Positions 27,617 to 36,650 of a stretch of DNA of 64,000 nucleotides are shown here, piece after piece; the stretch's first letter is position 1; each line of letters opens with the position of its first letter. Origin of the DNA: Glycomyces harbinensis (GTDB lineage Bacteria > Actinomycetota > Actinomycetes > Mycobacteriales > Micromonosporaceae); NCBI RefSeq assembly GCF_900101745.1, contig NZ_FNAD01000001.1, forward strand, positions 781,897 to 845,896, in the 5' to 3' direction. Under the pieces are notes generated by a model that worked only from the letters and a program-made list of their open reading frames with translations, had not been told where the DNA came from and searched no databases. Both the position numbers and the translations under genes were made by a program.

Positions 27617-28419
27617 CGTGCGTCTCCTCGCTTCTCCAGTCGGCGCGCCAGTATCGAGAGCGGCACGGTCAGCAGCAGGTAGAGCAGGCCGCCGACCAGC
27701 AGCGGGGTGGCGTTGGCGGAGGAGGTCAGCTCGTTGCGGGCGAACTTGGACAGCTCCATGGTCGCGGTGGTGACGCCGAGGACGAACACGAGGCTGGAGT
27801 CCTTGGTGAGCATCACGAGCTCGTTCGTCAAGGGCGGGATGACGATCCGCAGGGCCTGCGGCAGGACCACGGTGACCATGGTGCGGGTGTGGCTCATGCC
27901 GAGGGACCTCGCCGCCTCGACCTGTCCCTTGGGGACGGCCGCGATCCCGGCGCGGACGCTCTCGGCGATGTAGGCCGAGGAGGTCAGCCCCAGGCCGATG
28001 GCGACCTGGCCGTAAACGCCGCCGGGGTACTGGATGCCCGGGAAGGCCTGCGGCACGCCGAAGCCGACGAGGAACAGGACCAGCAGGGCCGGCAGGCCGC
28101 GGAAGACCTCGACGTAGCCGGCGGCGAACCAGCGGTAGGGGGCGAACGCCGAGACGCGCATGAGCGCGATCGGCACGCCCGCGACCATGCCGAACACGAA
28201 GGCGAGCAGGGTGTAGACGATCGTGTTCCAGAAGGCCGTCCACACCGCCGGGAACATGCCGGCGGCGATGTCGAGCTGCAGGAACGAATCGGCGATCCGG
28301 CCCCAGTCGGCGAACACCGCGATCGCGATGACGACGGCGGCCGCGACGGTGTACTGGATCGCGCGGGAGATCCGGCGCCGCTGCCGCTGCGCCAGCCGGG
28401 GTCGGGTGCGCGCCGCCAC
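27613..28419 (-). CDS. Polar amino-acid ABC transporter permease
   Basis: 268 residues from GTG overlapping the TAG of the binding-protein gene (TAGTG). About five to six membrane helices follow a basic N-terminus. The EAA loop reads [33 protein letters not shown], the HisMQ/GlnP type. It has a single permease gene and so should act as a homodimer. Confidence 0.91.
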   Translation of the reverse strand: MAARTRPRLAQRQRRRISRAIQYTVAAAVVIAIAVFADWGRIADSFLQLDIAAGMFPAVWTAFWNTIVYTLLAFVFGMVAGVPIALMRVSAFAPYRWFAAGYVEVFRGLPALLVLFLVGFGVPQAFPGIQYPGGVYGQVAIGLGLTSSAYIAESVRAGIAAVPKGQVEAARSLGMSHTRTMVTVVLPQALRIVIPPLTNELVMLTKDSSLVFVLGVTTATMELSKFARNELTSSANATPLLVGGLLYLLLTVPLSILARRLEKRGDAR

Positions 28420-29213
28420 TACTGGTCGAGCTCCCCGGTGTACGGCTCGCCGATCCACTTCTCGTAGAGCTCGGCGTAGGTCCCGTCCTTGAAGATCTCG
28501 TCGAGCATCGAGTTGACCTCGTCGAGGAGCTCCGTGTCGTCCTTCTGCACGGCGAAGCCGTAGTGCTCGGCGGTCTCGATGGTCTGGACGAGCGTGAGGT
28601 CCGAGGCGCCGGTCTCGATCATGTCGGTCCAGGTGGCGAGGTCCGCGATGGAGGCGGCGACGGAACCGGAGCCGGAGGTCATGGCCGTGGCGATGTCGCC
28701 CATGGACTCGAAGGCGACCGGAGTGAAGCCGTACTGGTCCTTGACGCTGTCGGCGTAGGCCTCGCCGGTGGAGCCGGACTGGACGGCGACGTTGACGCCC
28801 TCGAGCCCGTCGAGGCCGGTCACGGTGGAGCCGGGTCCCACCACGAGGGCCTGGTCGGCGCGGTAGTAGGCCTGGGAGATGCCCATGGCCGACTGGCGCT
28901 CCTCGGTGATGGACATGCCGGCGGCGGCGATGTCGCAGGTGCCGGCGTTGAGGGCCTCGCCGGAGCTGATGGACTCGAACTGGATCTCTACGATCTCGAC
29001 GGTCTGGTCGAGGCGCTCGGCCAGGAGGTTCATCAAGTCGATGTCGAAGCCGACGTACTCGCCGTCCTCACGGTATTCGAAGGGCTCGAAGGGGATGTTC
29101 GTGCAGACCGTGAGGGTGTCCTCGTCGCCGGCGTCGGCAGTGCACGCGGCGGCGGCCAGTCCCGTCCCGATCAGGGCCAGGGCGGCGGCGGCACGGCGGG
29201 CGTAGGTGTTCAC
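28419..29213 (-). CDS. Polar amino-acid ABC transporter binding lipoprotein
   Basis: 264 residues from GTG 29213. An ATG 15 nt upstream is in frame, but its own codons contain the AGGAG that sits 8 nt before the GTG and nothing precedes the ATG, so GTG is preferred. Signal peptide and lipobox LAAAAC end near residue 24. The mature protein has the SBP_bac_3 fold ([38 protein letters not shown]). The ligand is probably an amino acid such as Glu, Gln or Cys-type; not fixed by sequence. It is the first gene of a three-gene operon. Confidence 0.9.
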   Translation of the reverse strand: MNTYARRAAAALALIGTGLAAAACTADAGDEDTLTVCTNIPFEPFEYREDGEYVGFDIDLMNLLAERLDQTVEIVEIQFESISSGEALNAGTCDIAAAGMSITEERQSAMGISQAYYRADQALVVGPGSTVTGLDGLEGVNVAVQSGSTGEAYADSVKDQYGFTPVAFESMGDIATAMTSGSGSVAASIADLATWTDMIETGASDLTLVQTIETAEHYGFAVQKDDTELLDEVNSMLDEIFKDGTYAELYEKWIGEPYTGELDQ

Positions 29214-29409
29214 CTGAAAGCTCCTCATGAGTAGCGGACGGGCCGATCTTTCCGGTCGGACACATCCATCGTTGTGGCACCTGGTCGACAATGTGGCAGG
29301 TTTCGCACTATGGCCCGGGCGAAATCGCCGTTCACGCGCGCCGCGGGCCCGCCTCCACCGGTCCGCGGCCCCGCCGGGGACGGTCCGACCGAACGTGCTT
29401 GCGGGCCGA

Positions 29410-29432
29410 TCGTCGGTGCTGCATGAGAGAGT
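29410..29432 (+). promoter_or_regulatory. Weak PafBC-type element before the 5'-3' exonuclease
   Basis: TCGTCGGTG (29410-29418) matches TTGTCRGTG at 8 of 9 positions. Eight nt later is GAGAGT (29427-29432), and 7 nt after that the ATG at 29440. The spacing is ideal for a leaderless RecA-NDp promoter, but GAGAGT lacks the TA of a -10 box, so this is only suggestive. Confidence 0.3.
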
Positions 29433-29439
29433 GGTGCGC

Positions 29440-30345
29440 ATGCTGATGCTCATCGACGCCGCCTCGTTGTGGTACCGCGCCTACTACGGGCTGCCCGCCT
29501 CGATCACGGCCCCGGACGGAAGGCGCGCGGGAGCGGTCCGCGGATTCTTCGACGGCCTCGCGGTCCTGGCGCGGCGCTACTCCCCCACCTCGATGGTGTG
29601 CTGCCTGGAAGGGAACTGGCGGCCGGAGTGGCGCGTCGACCTGATGCCCGGCTACAAGTCCGCGCGGGCGCAGGCGAACGGAGAAGAGGACACCCCGGAG
29701 GGCCTGGACGACCAGGTCGCGGCCATCGAGGCGCTGCTGCCGGCGCTGGGCGTCGCCACGGCGACGCACCCCGCGTTCGAGGCCGACGACGTGATCGCGA
29801 CCCTGGCGGCGCGCACTGCCGAACCGGTGCTGGTGGTGACCGGCGACCGGGACCTGTTCCAACTGGTCGACGACGAGCGCGACCACAAGGTCGTGTACCT
29901 CATCCGCGGGATATCCAAGGCGGAACTGTTCGACGGCGAGGCGGTGGCGACGAAGTTCGGCGTCGACCCCGGCCACTACGTGGATTTCGCGGTCCTGCGG
30001 GGCGACCCGTCGGACGGCCTGCCCGGCGTCAAGGGCATCGGCGCCAAGACGGCGGTGACGCTCGTGAACACCTACGGGGGCATCGCGGGGCTGAAGGCCG
30101 CGGCGGCCGAGGACGGCTCGGACCTGCCCGAGCGCCACCGCAAGTCGATCACCAAGGCGAGCGACTACCTCGACCGGGCGGTCAAGGTGTCGACGGCGGT
30201 GTCCGACGTGGCGGTGCCGCTGATCGACGCGACGCTCCCCAAGGCCCCGGCCGACCCGGCGGCGGTGGAGGCGCTGGCGGCCGAGTGGAACGTGGCCTCG
30301 GCCCTCAAGCGGTTCCACGAGGCGATCGCCGCCCCTCCCGCGTAG
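29440..30345 (+). CDS. 5'-3' exonuclease / flap endonuclease (Rv2090-like)
   Basis: 301 residues, stand-alone and equal to the N-terminal nuclease domain of DNA polymerase I. Metal-site acids are seen in LIDAASLWYRAYYGLP, FEADDVIATLA, VVTGDRDLFQLV and LRGDPSDGLPGVKGIGAKTA, the last being the helix-hairpin-helix region. It should cut 5' flaps or degrade RNA/DNA 5' ends in repair and replication. It is followed after 2 nt by an AAA ATPase gene, so the two are co-transcribed. Confidence 0.92.
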   Translation: MLMLIDAASLWYRAYYGLPASITAPDGRRAGAVRGFFDGLAVLARRYSPTSMVCCLEGNWRPEWRVDLMPGYKSARAQANGEEDTPEGLDDQVAAIEALLPALGVATATHPAFEADDVIATLAARTAEPVLVVTGDRDLFQLVDDERDHKVVYLIRGISKAELFDGEAVATKFGVDPGHYVDFAVLRGDPSDGLPGVKGIGAKTAVTLVNTYGGIAGLKAAAAEDGSDLPERHRKSITKASDYLDRAVKVSTAVSDVAVPLIDATLPKAPADPAAVEALAAEWNVASALKRFHEAIAAPPA

Positions 30346-30347
30346 CC

Positions 30348-31085
30348 GTGTCCCGCAAGCGAGCAGCACCGTTCCTGCGGTCGGTGCGCGCCGAAGCGCT
30401 CCCGGCGCGGGGCTGGCCGTGGGAGCTCCCGGCCGTGCGCGCCCTCGAAGCCGGGCTCGACCTCGACGCGCCGGTGGTCATGTTCTGCGGCGACAACGGC
30501 TCCGGCAAGTCCACGATCGTCGAGGCGCTCGCGGCCGAGCTGGGGATCAACGTCGAGGGCGGGTCGCGGAACTTCCGCTTCGCCACGCGCGAGACGGAGG
30601 CCCCGCTCGCCGAGCACCTGGTCCTGACCCGCCGGGCAGGGCCGCGCCCGGTCGACTCGTTCTTCCTGCGCGCCGAGACCTATTACAACGTGGCCACCGA
30701 GGTCGAGCGCCTCGGCGGGCCCCTGGACGGCTACGGCGGCTTCTCGCCGCACGACCGCTCGCACGGCGAGGGGTTCCTCGACCTGGTGGCGAACCGGTTC
30801 CGGCCGGGCGGGCTGTACCTGCTCGACGAGCCCGAGTCGGCCCTGTCCGTCCACGGCTGCCTCGCGCTGCTGGAGGTCGTGGTCCGCTTGAGCGGGGCGG
30901 GCGCACAGTTCATCGTCGCGACCCACTCGCCGGTGCTCCTGGCGTGCCCGGGCGCGCTGCGCTATGAGACCGGCGAGGACGGGATCGCGCCGGTCGACTA
31001 CGACGACGCCGGGCCGGTGCGGCTCACCCGGGGCTTCCTCGCCGACCCGCAGCAGTTCCTGCACCACCTCCTGGCCGACGACTGA
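30348..31085 (+). CDS. AAA-family ATPase (COG3910-like)
   Basis: 245 residues from GTG, 2 nt after the exonuclease stop codon. Walker A is GDNGSGKST (near residue 50), the signature-like HGEGFLDLV is near 145, Walker B LYLLDEPESAL and the switch His in IVATHSPVL. It is a single ABC/SMC-type nucleotide-binding domain without coiled coil or membrane part. Coupling to a structure-specific nuclease suggests a repair or nucleic-acid surveillance partner, though this family has no settled function. Confidence 0.82.
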   Translation: MSRKRAAPFLRSVRAEALPARGWPWELPAVRALEAGLDLDAPVVMFCGDNGSGKSTIVEALAAELGINVEGGSRNFRFATRETEAPLAEHLVLTRRAGPRPVDSFFLRAETYYNVATEVERLGGPLDGYGGFSPHDRSHGEGFLDLVANRFRPGGLYLLDEPESALSVHGCLALLEVVVRLSGAGAQFIVATHSPVLLACPGALRYETGEDGIAPVDYDDAGPVRLTRGFLADPQQFLHHLLADD

Positions 31086-31092
31086 GCGGGCG

Positions 31093-31470
31093 TCACTCCC
31101 AGCGGTTCGCGGCGGCCTCGAACGCCTCGCGGTCGGAGTGGACCGGGATGACGCACACGACGTGGCCGCCCGGGACCCGCAGGGTCCGGCAGTCGAGCCA
31201 GCGTGAGAGCTCCTCGGCGCCGAGGGCTTTCAACCGTTCGGTCTCGGCGTCGAGGTCGTCGGTCTCGATGTCCACATGGATGCGCGGCTCGCCTTCGTCC
31301 AGGCGCTGCACCGCCGTCACCAGGCCGGGCAGTATCCCTGGGAGCGAGGTGAACTGCTCCTCGCCGGGGACCGGCTTGGCCTCCACACCCGTTGCGGCCG
31401 ACCAGAAGGCGGCCGACTCGTCGGCGTCGGGCGTGTCGAACAGGATCGTCGAGACGCGGCTGCGGTGCAT
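31093..31470 (-). CDS. VOC-family protein
   Basis: 125 residues with AAGGAA upstream of ATG. Two paired beta-alpha-beta modules are seen (STILFDTPDADESAAFWSAATG and RIHVDIETDDLDAETERLKALGA). It is predicted to be a glyoxalase-like or resistance-like protein without assigned substrate. It lies 22 nt downstream of helY on the same strand and may be read through from it; it converges with the ATPase gene. Confidence 0.82.
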   Translation of the reverse strand: MHRSRVSTILFDTPDADESAAFWSAATGVEAKPVPGEEQFTSLPGILPGLVTAVQRLDEGEPRIHVDIETDDLDAETERLKALGAEELSRWLDCRTLRVPGGHVVCVIPVHSDREAFEAAANRWE

Positions 31471-31492
31471 GCGGGTTCCTTCCCGGCGCGGG

Positions 31493-34216
31493 TCAGACGT
31501 CGGCGACCACGCCGCGGCGGATCGCGTCCACCGCTTCGAAGGCCTGGTCCGCCAGCTTGTTCGAGGATTCGGTGCCGATGTGGCGCGCGGCCGAGCCCAT
31601 CTGGTGCAGCAGGTCCGCGGTGCGGCGGGCCCAGCGCACGAAGTCGCCGCCGGGCATCGGCCACGGGCCGTCGGCGGCCGCGAGGGCCTTCGACAGCTCC
31701 TCACCCCTGGTCCAGCGGTAGATCGGCCAGGCCAGGCCCATCTGCGGCCGCGAGATCAGCGACAGGCCACGCTGGTTCTCGGCGCGCCGGATCGCCTCCC
31801 AGCGGCGTACGGTCTTCTGCACCTGCTCGGTGATCGGGCCGGGGACGGCCACGAAGAACTCGTCCTCCTCGAAGCGGGACTCGTAGATCACCGTGGAGGC
31901 GATCGCGGCCAGCGAGGGCGCGTCGAGGCCCTCCCAGATCCCGTCCCGCAGGCATTGGGCGACGAGCAGGTCGGTCTCCACGAAGAGGTTGCGCAGCAGC
32001 CGGCCCTCGTGCGTGACGGTCTCGCCTTCGAGGTAGCCGAACTCGGTGAGGACCTCTCGGACGGCCGTGAACTGGCGCGCCAGCGAGTGCTCGCGGCGTT
32101 CGGACCGGTGGCGCAGGAGTTCTTCCTCGCGCTTGAGCCGCGACCAGCGGGAGGCGTTGACGGTGTGCTGCCCGGCGTCGGGGCAGTCGCGGCACGGGTG
32201 GGCCTTGACCTCCTCGCGCAGCCGCGCGATCTCGGGGGTCTCGGCCGCGCCGCCGCGGCGGGTCGGGCGCGAGCGGTCCCGCGTCGCCTCGCGCAGGCTG
32301 GAGGCGAGGTCGGTGCGGGCCCTGGGGTCGCGGCGGTCGAAGCGCTTGGGCATGTGGATGCGGCTGACGACCTCGACGCCGCCGTCGAACGCGGCGGTCT
32401 CGAGGGTCCCGGCCCAGCCGTCGGCGGTGAGCACCGACCAGCGCGAGTCGTGGTGGCGTGAGCCGCCGGTGGGGCGCAGGAACACGGCCCAGCCGGTGCG
32501 CTTGCCGCGGGAGATCCAGATGATGTCGCCGGCGCGGAGCTTCTCCAGGTGGGTGCGGGCGTCGTCGCGCAGGGCGCCCTTGCGGCGCTTCTGCGCGCTC
32601 TTCTCGGCCTGCGAGAGCTGCTGGGTGATCTCGTAGTAGGCGAGGAAGTCGCCCTTGTCGCAGGTCGCGCCCTTGGCGGCCTCGGCGGCGCGCCGGCCGA
32701 GGGACCGGGCCTGCTCGGCGATGTGGACGGCCTCCGAGTCGGATTGGAACTGCGCGAAGGAGGAGGCCAGGACCTCTTGGGCGCGTTCGACTCCGGCGGA
32801 GTGGATGAGGTTCACGGCCATGTTGTAGGAGGGCGCGAAGCTGGAGTTGAGCGGGTAGGTGCGCTTGGAGGCGAGCCCGGCGACCTCCTTGGGGCGGATG
32901 TCCTCGGCCCAGACGGTGACCGCGTGGCCCTCGACGTCGATGCCGCGGCGCCCGGCCCGGCCGGTCAGCTGCGTGTACTGGCCGGGGGTGAGCATGACGT
33001 GGTCGGAGCCGTCGTACTTGATGAGCCGCTCGAGGACGACCGAGCGCGCGGGCATGTTGATGCCCAGGGCGAGGGTCTCGGTGGCGAAGACGGCCTTGAG
33101 CTGGCCGCGTTCGAAGAGCTTCTCGACGACCTCTTTGAACACCGGGAGGAGTCCGGCGTGGTGGGCGGCGATGCCGGCGGCGAGCCCGGCGAGCCACCGG
33201 TCGAAGCCGACGGCTTCGAGGTCGGCGGCGTCGATGTGGGCGACCGCGGCGGTCGCGTAGTCGACGATGTCGTCGCGCTCGCGCCCGTCGGTGAGGCGCA
33301 GGCCGGCGCGGACGCACTCGTCCACGGCGGCGTCGCATCCGGCGCGGGAGAAGATGAAGTAGATGGCCGGCAGCAGCGCGGCCTGGTCGAGGCGCGAGAC
33401 GACCCGTCCGCGGTCCACATAGGGCCTGCCGCGGCGGCGGCCGCCGGGGCGGCTCTCGCCGCGTTCGCGGGCGCGGGCGTCCTTCTTGAGCAGCTCCTTG
33501 GAGACGAAGTCGCCGTCGGGTTCGAACAGGTCGAGCAGGGTGCCGGCGACCATCATGTGCTGCCACAGCGGGACCGGCCGGGTCTCGGAGACGATGACCT
33601 CGGTGGAGCCGCGAACGCTCTTGAGCCAGTCGCCGAACTCCTCGGCGTTCGAGACCGTGGCGGAGAGGGAGACGACGCGGACCTCTTGGGGGAGTTCGAT
33701 GATGATCTCCTCCCAGACCGCGCCGCGGAAGCGGTCGGCGAGGTAGTGGACCTCGTCCATGACCACGTACCGGAGGCCGCCGAGGGTGGAGGAGCCCGCG
33801 TAGATCATGTTCCGCAGGACCTCGGTGGTCATGACGACGATGGGGGCCTCGCCGTTGATGACCGTGTCGCCGGTCAGCAGCCCGACGTTCTCGGCGCCGT
33901 GCGCGGCCACCAGGTCGTTGAACTTCTGGTTCGACAGGGCCTTGATGGGGGTGGTGTAGAAGCACTTCTTGCCCTCGGCCAGCGCCAGGTGCACCGCGAA
34001 CTCCCCCACGACGGTCTTGCCCGCGCCGGTGGGCGCGCACACGAGCACGCCGTGGCCGCTCTCCAGGACGCGGCAGGCCTCGATCTGGAAGTCGTCGAGG
34101 ATGAAGGGGTAGTCTCCCGCGAACGCCGCCAACTGGGGCCATTGCCGGCGCACCCTGTCTGCGGCGTGGCGCTCGGACGGGGAGCGGTCGTCGGCGTGCA
34201 CGTCGGTGTTGACCAT
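31493..34216 (-). CDS. helY: Ski2/Mtr4-type DEAD/DEAH helicase HelY
   Basis: 907 residues, the usual length of mycobacterial HelY (Rv2092c, about 906). Motifs: Q/I region DDFQIEACRVLESGHGVLVCAPTGAGKT, DEVH Walker B (MDEVHYLADRFRG), SAT, and motif VI QLTGRAGRRGID. The C-terminal part holds the DSHCT-like helical region and a Cys cluster CRDCPDAG. The start is ATG 34216, placed 7 nt after a TAGTGT -10 box, so the message is leaderless; longer N-termini are not supported. Likely an ATP-dependent RNA or DNA helicase. Gene order with tatC/tatA is conserved with M. tuberculosis. Confidence 0.93.
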   Translation of the reverse strand: MVNTDVHADDRSPSERHAADRVRRQWPQLAAFAGDYPFILDDFQIEACRVLESGHGVLVCAPTGAGKTVVGEFAVHLALAEGKKCFYTTPIKALSNQKFNDLVAAHGAENVGLLTGDTVINGEAPIVVMTTEVLRNMIYAGSSTLGGLRYVVMDEVHYLADRFRGAVWEEIIIELPQEVRVVSLSATVSNAEEFGDWLKSVRGSTEVIVSETRPVPLWQHMMVAGTLLDLFEPDGDFVSKELLKKDARARERGESRPGGRRRGRPYVDRGRVVSRLDQAALLPAIYFIFSRAGCDAAVDECVRAGLRLTDGRERDDIVDYATAAVAHIDAADLEAVGFDRWLAGLAAGIAAHHAGLLPVFKEVVEKLFERGQLKAVFATETLALGINMPARSVVLERLIKYDGSDHVMLTPGQYTQLTGRAGRRGIDVEGHAVTVWAEDIRPKEVAGLASKRTYPLNSSFAPSYNMAVNLIHSAGVERAQEVLASSFAQFQSDSEAVHIAEQARSLGRRAAEAAKGATCDKGDFLAYYEITQQLSQAEKSAQKRRKGALRDDARTHLEKLRAGDIIWISRGKRTGWAVFLRPTGGSRHHDSRWSVLTADGWAGTLETAAFDGGVEVVSRIHMPKRFDRRDPRARTDLASSLREATRDRSRPTRRGGAAETPEIARLREEVKAHPCRDCPDAGQHTVNASRWSRLKREEELLRHRSERREHSLARQFTAVREVLTEFGYLEGETVTHEGRLLRNLFVETDLLVAQCLRDGIWEGLDAPSLAAIASTVIYESRFEEDEFFVAVPGPITEQVQKTVRRWEAIRRAENQRGLSLISRPQMGLAWPIYRWTRGEELSKALAAADGPWPMPGGDFVRWARRTADLLHQMGSAARHIGTESSNKLADQAFEAVDAIRRGVVADV

Positions 34217-34223
34217 GGCCTCA

Positions 34224-34246
34224 ACACTAGTCTGCCGCCCCGACAT
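34224..34246 (-). promoter_or_regulatory. Leaderless helY promoter with PafBC-like element
   Basis: Minus strand: ATGTCGGGG (34238-34246), 8 nt, TAGTGT (34224-34229), 7 nt, ATG. The upstream element matches TTGTCRGTG at 7 of 9 positions with correct spacing. The -10 is firm; the PafBC assignment is tentative. Confidence 0.5.
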
Positions 34247-34302
34247 GAGCATCCCGGTAACGCGCCTGCGCACCCGGCTGTGACGACGCCTACACGGCCG
34301 GG

Positions 34303-34308
34303 TATCGT
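34303..34308 (+). promoter_or_regulatory. -10 box, leaderless HAD promoter
   Basis: TATCGT with 6 nt to the GTG start; a possible -35 TGTGAC (34279-34284) lies 18 nt upstream. It is divergent from the helY promoter within a 98-bp spacer. Confidence 0.6.
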
Positions 34309-34314
34309 CCGGAT

Positions 34315-35052
34315 GTGCACCGGGATTCCTCACCAGGAGATGACGATGCGGGACGCGGAGGGGTCGACGCGGTCCTGTTCGACTTCCACGGCACTCTGGC
34401 GCAGCTGGAGCCGTTGACCCGGTCGGTGTCGTTGGCGGCGGAGGCGTGCGGGCGACAGATCTCCCCCCTTTCGGTCACCGCCCTGGCGGACGCCATCGGC
34501 GCGCAGGGCTGGCTCGGTTCGGGCATGGAGCCGCGGGTGCGTCCGCATTTCGCCGACGCCTGGGCGGACCGCGACCTGGACGAGGACGCCCACCGCGAGG
34601 CGTTCACCGCGCTCGCGGCGCAGGCCCACGGGGTCTTCGAAGGGCTCGCCGAGGCGCTGTACGACCGCCTGGCCTCCCCCGAGGGGTGGGTCGCGTTCGC
34701 CGACACCTTCGCCACCCTGGTCTCGCTGAAGGCGCAGGGGTACCCGATCGCGCTGGTCTCCAACATCGGCTTCGACGCGCGCCCGATCCTGCGGCGGCTG
34801 GGCATCGACCGGTTCATCGACGCGTGGATCCTGTCGTACGAGGTCGGGTACTGCAAGCCCGACGAGAAGATCTTCTACGCCGCCTGCCACGCGCTGGACG
34901 TCGAGCCGGGCCGCACGCTCATGGTCGGCGACACGATGTCCGACGCGGGGGCCGCCAGGATCGGCGCCCGCTGCTACCTGGTGCCGCACGCCGAGGCGGG
35001 CCGCGCGGTCGGCCTCGACGCGGTCCTGCGGCTGGTGCGCACCGGCTGCTGA
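34315..35052 (+). CDS. HAD-superfamily protein, paralogue of 4390-5118
   Basis: 245 residues from GTG. Motif I is DFHGTLAQ (Asp23), motif II in ALVSNIGFD, motif III Lys in YCKPDEKIF and motif IV LMVGDTMSDAG. As in its paralogue, the residue two after the nucleophile is not Asp (His25), which is unusual for a phosphatase. The GTG is fixed by the -10 box 6 nt before it. Function is unknown. Confidence 0.8.
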   Translation: MHRDSSPGDDDAGRGGVDAVLFDFHGTLAQLEPLTRSVSLAAEACGRQISPLSVTALADAIGAQGWLGSGMEPRVRPHFADAWADRDLDEDAHREAFTALAAQAHGVFEGLAEALYDRLASPEGWVAFADTFATLVSLKAQGYPIALVSNIGFDARPILRRLGIDRFIDAWILSYEVGYCKPDEKIFYAACHALDVEPGRTLMVGDTMSDAGAARIGARCYLVPHAEAGRAVGLDAVLRLVRTGC

Positions 35053-35073
35053 GGCGCCCGTATACACGGAAAC

Positions 35074-35108
35074 GGAAGGGCCCCACCGCTGAGCGGTGGG
35101 GCCCTTCC
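35074..35108. terminator. Bidirectional terminator, HAD gene / tatC
   Basis: A perfect 16-bp stem, GGAAGGGCCCCACCGC (35074-35089) with GCGGTGGGGCCCTTCC (35093-35108) and a 3-nt loop, lies between two convergent genes. Confidence 0.85.
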
Positions 35109-35137
35109 TCAATGCTCTGCCTCAGTCCTCATCGGAC

Positions 35138-36121
35138 TCAGGTGATGTCGTCGTACCCGTCGACGCGCCTGCCGAGGCGGTTGCGCCGCTCGTTCTCATC
35201 CGGGTAGTCCTCGTCGTCCAGGTTGCTGGCGCCGACGCTCGAGGTCGCGGACTCGTCGTCCACGGTGCCGATGTCGCTGGCCTCCTCGTCGTCGAGGCCG
35301 TCATCGTCGTAGGTGATGCCCTTGCGCTTGTCGTTGAGGAAGGCGACGCCGCAGGCCGCAAGGTAAAGGACGAGCATGCAGATCGCCAGCGCGGTCATGC
35401 CGAACGGATCGGGCGTGGGCGTGAAGACCGCGGTGAAGCAGAAGCTCACCACGACCACGATGCGCCACCAGCCGAGCATCCGCTTGGCGTTCACAAGCCC
35501 GATCACGTTGAGCATCAGCATGATCAGCGGGAACTCGAACCCGATGCCGAACACCATCATCACTGAGATGAAGAAGTTGAGGTAGTCCTCGAGGTTCAGC
35601 AGGATCACGAAGTCCTGGCTCGCCAGCAGCATGATGAACTCCATGCCGTGGGCGACCACGAAGTACGCCAGGATCGCGCCCGCGAGGAACAGCGGGGCGG
35701 CGATGCCGATGAAGAGGTACGCGTACTTGCGCTCATTCCGATGCAGGCCCGGGGCGATGAAAGCCCACAGCTGGTACAGCCAGATCGGTGCCGTCCCGAC
35801 CAGTGCCGAGTACAGCGAGATCTTCAGCATCAGGGTGATGTGCGAGATCGGCGAGTTCAGGACCGCCTCGCACTTCGCCCCGTCGCCGGACTCAGTCACC
35901 GTGCCGGTATTGAGCGCGGAGCAATACGGGTCCGAGAGGAACTGGATGAGGTCATCCGCGAAGTAGAACGCGACCGCTGTACCCACGAGGATCGCGATGA
36001 CCGCGATCAGCAGGCGCTGCCGCAAGTCCGCCAGGTGCTCCATGAGCGTCATGGAGCCGTCGGCGGCGCGCTGGAACTTGGTCTTGCGTCCCCTGGTGCG
36101 CCGCGGTGGTTCGTCAGCCAT
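35138..36121 (-). CDS. tatC: Sec-independent translocase subunit TatC
   Basis: 327 residues. Six membrane helices lie between residues 37 and 262. The TatC signatures MTLMEHLADLRQRL, SALVGTAPIWLYQLWAFIAPGL and FTPTPDP are present. The last 60 residues are an acidic cytoplasmic tail (GLDDEEASDIGTVDDESA), longer than in E. coli TatC (258 residues). It recognises twin-Arg signal peptides with TatA as pore former; several window lipoproteins have Arg-Arg signals. tatA lies 22 nt upstream in the same operon. Confidence 0.96.
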   Translation of the reverse strand: MADEPPRRTRGRKTKFQRAADGSMTLMEHLADLRQRLLIAVIAILVGTAVAFYFADDLIQFLSDPYCSALNTGTVTESGDGAKCEAVLNSPISHITLMLKISLYSALVGTAPIWLYQLWAFIAPGLHRNERKYAYLFIGIAAPLFLAGAILAYFVVAHGMEFIMLLASQDFVILLNLEDYLNFFISVMMVFGIGFEFPLIMLMLNVIGLVNAKRMLGWWRIVVVVSFCFTAVFTPTPDPFGMTALAICMLVLYLAACGVAFLNDKRKGITYDDDGLDDEEASDIGTVDDESATSSVGASNLDDEDYPDENERRNRLGRRVDGYDDIT

Positions 36122-36143
36122 ATTCGTTACGGCCGGGTCCGGG

Positions 36144-36422
36144 TCAGCGGGTCTTCTTGTGGTCGACCGATTCGCCGTCGATCACGGTCTCGCTGACCGG
36201 CGCAGGCGGGTCGAGGGGCTCACGCGTGTGCTTGGGCTCCGCGCGGACGTCGCCGTCCTCTTCGGGGTTGCCCGAGTCCTTCTTCATGGCCTCGGTCTCG
36301 GACTTGAGGATGCGCATGGAGCGACCCAGACCCCTCGCCATGTCCGGAAGCTTCCGGGAGCCGAACACCAGCAAGATGACAACGACGAGAATGATGATGT
36401 GCCAGGGCTTCAATGCACCCAT
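36144..36422 (-). CDS. tatA: Twin-arginine translocase subunit TatA
   Basis: 92 residues, with GGAGGG 7 nt before ATG. A single N-terminal helix (IIILVVVILLVFGSRKLPDMARGLGRSMR) contains the conserved FG and amphipathic helix, followed by a charged tail. It oligomerises to form the Tat translocation path. It lies between pafC and tatC as in mycobacteria. Confidence 0.95.
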   Translation of the reverse strand: MGALKPWHIIILVVVILLVFGSRKLPDMARGLGRSMRILKSETEAMKKDSGNPEEDGDVRAEPKHTREPLDPPAPVSETVIDGESVDHKKTR

Positions 36423-36650
36423 TGTTCGGTCCCTCCGGATATATGTCGGTGACGTTAACCATCGTATGCCTCGCGGGAGGCGACTGCCACGGAGCCTGAG
36501 ACCTGGTTCACTCCGAGGTCGTCGGCAGAAGACGCGGCTACGACATCGTCGAGCCGGACAAGCATGACCGACGTTTGACACTTCCGTCAACACTGGAGCC
36601 TTCGGGATCGATGATCTTTATCAGAATGTGGCGGCCGGGACGGGGAAGCG

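Noticed and set aside
34234..34333. A longer HelY N-terminus starting upstream of 34216.
   Set aside because: It would begin upstream of the -10 box TAGTGT, and the added residues do not resemble HelY; the 907-residue form has the family length.
36443..36466. ATGTCGGTG with N8 to CATCGT, a near match to the PafBC element.
   Set aside because: It faces right, where no plus-strand gene starts, and the hexamer lacks the initial T of a -10 box.
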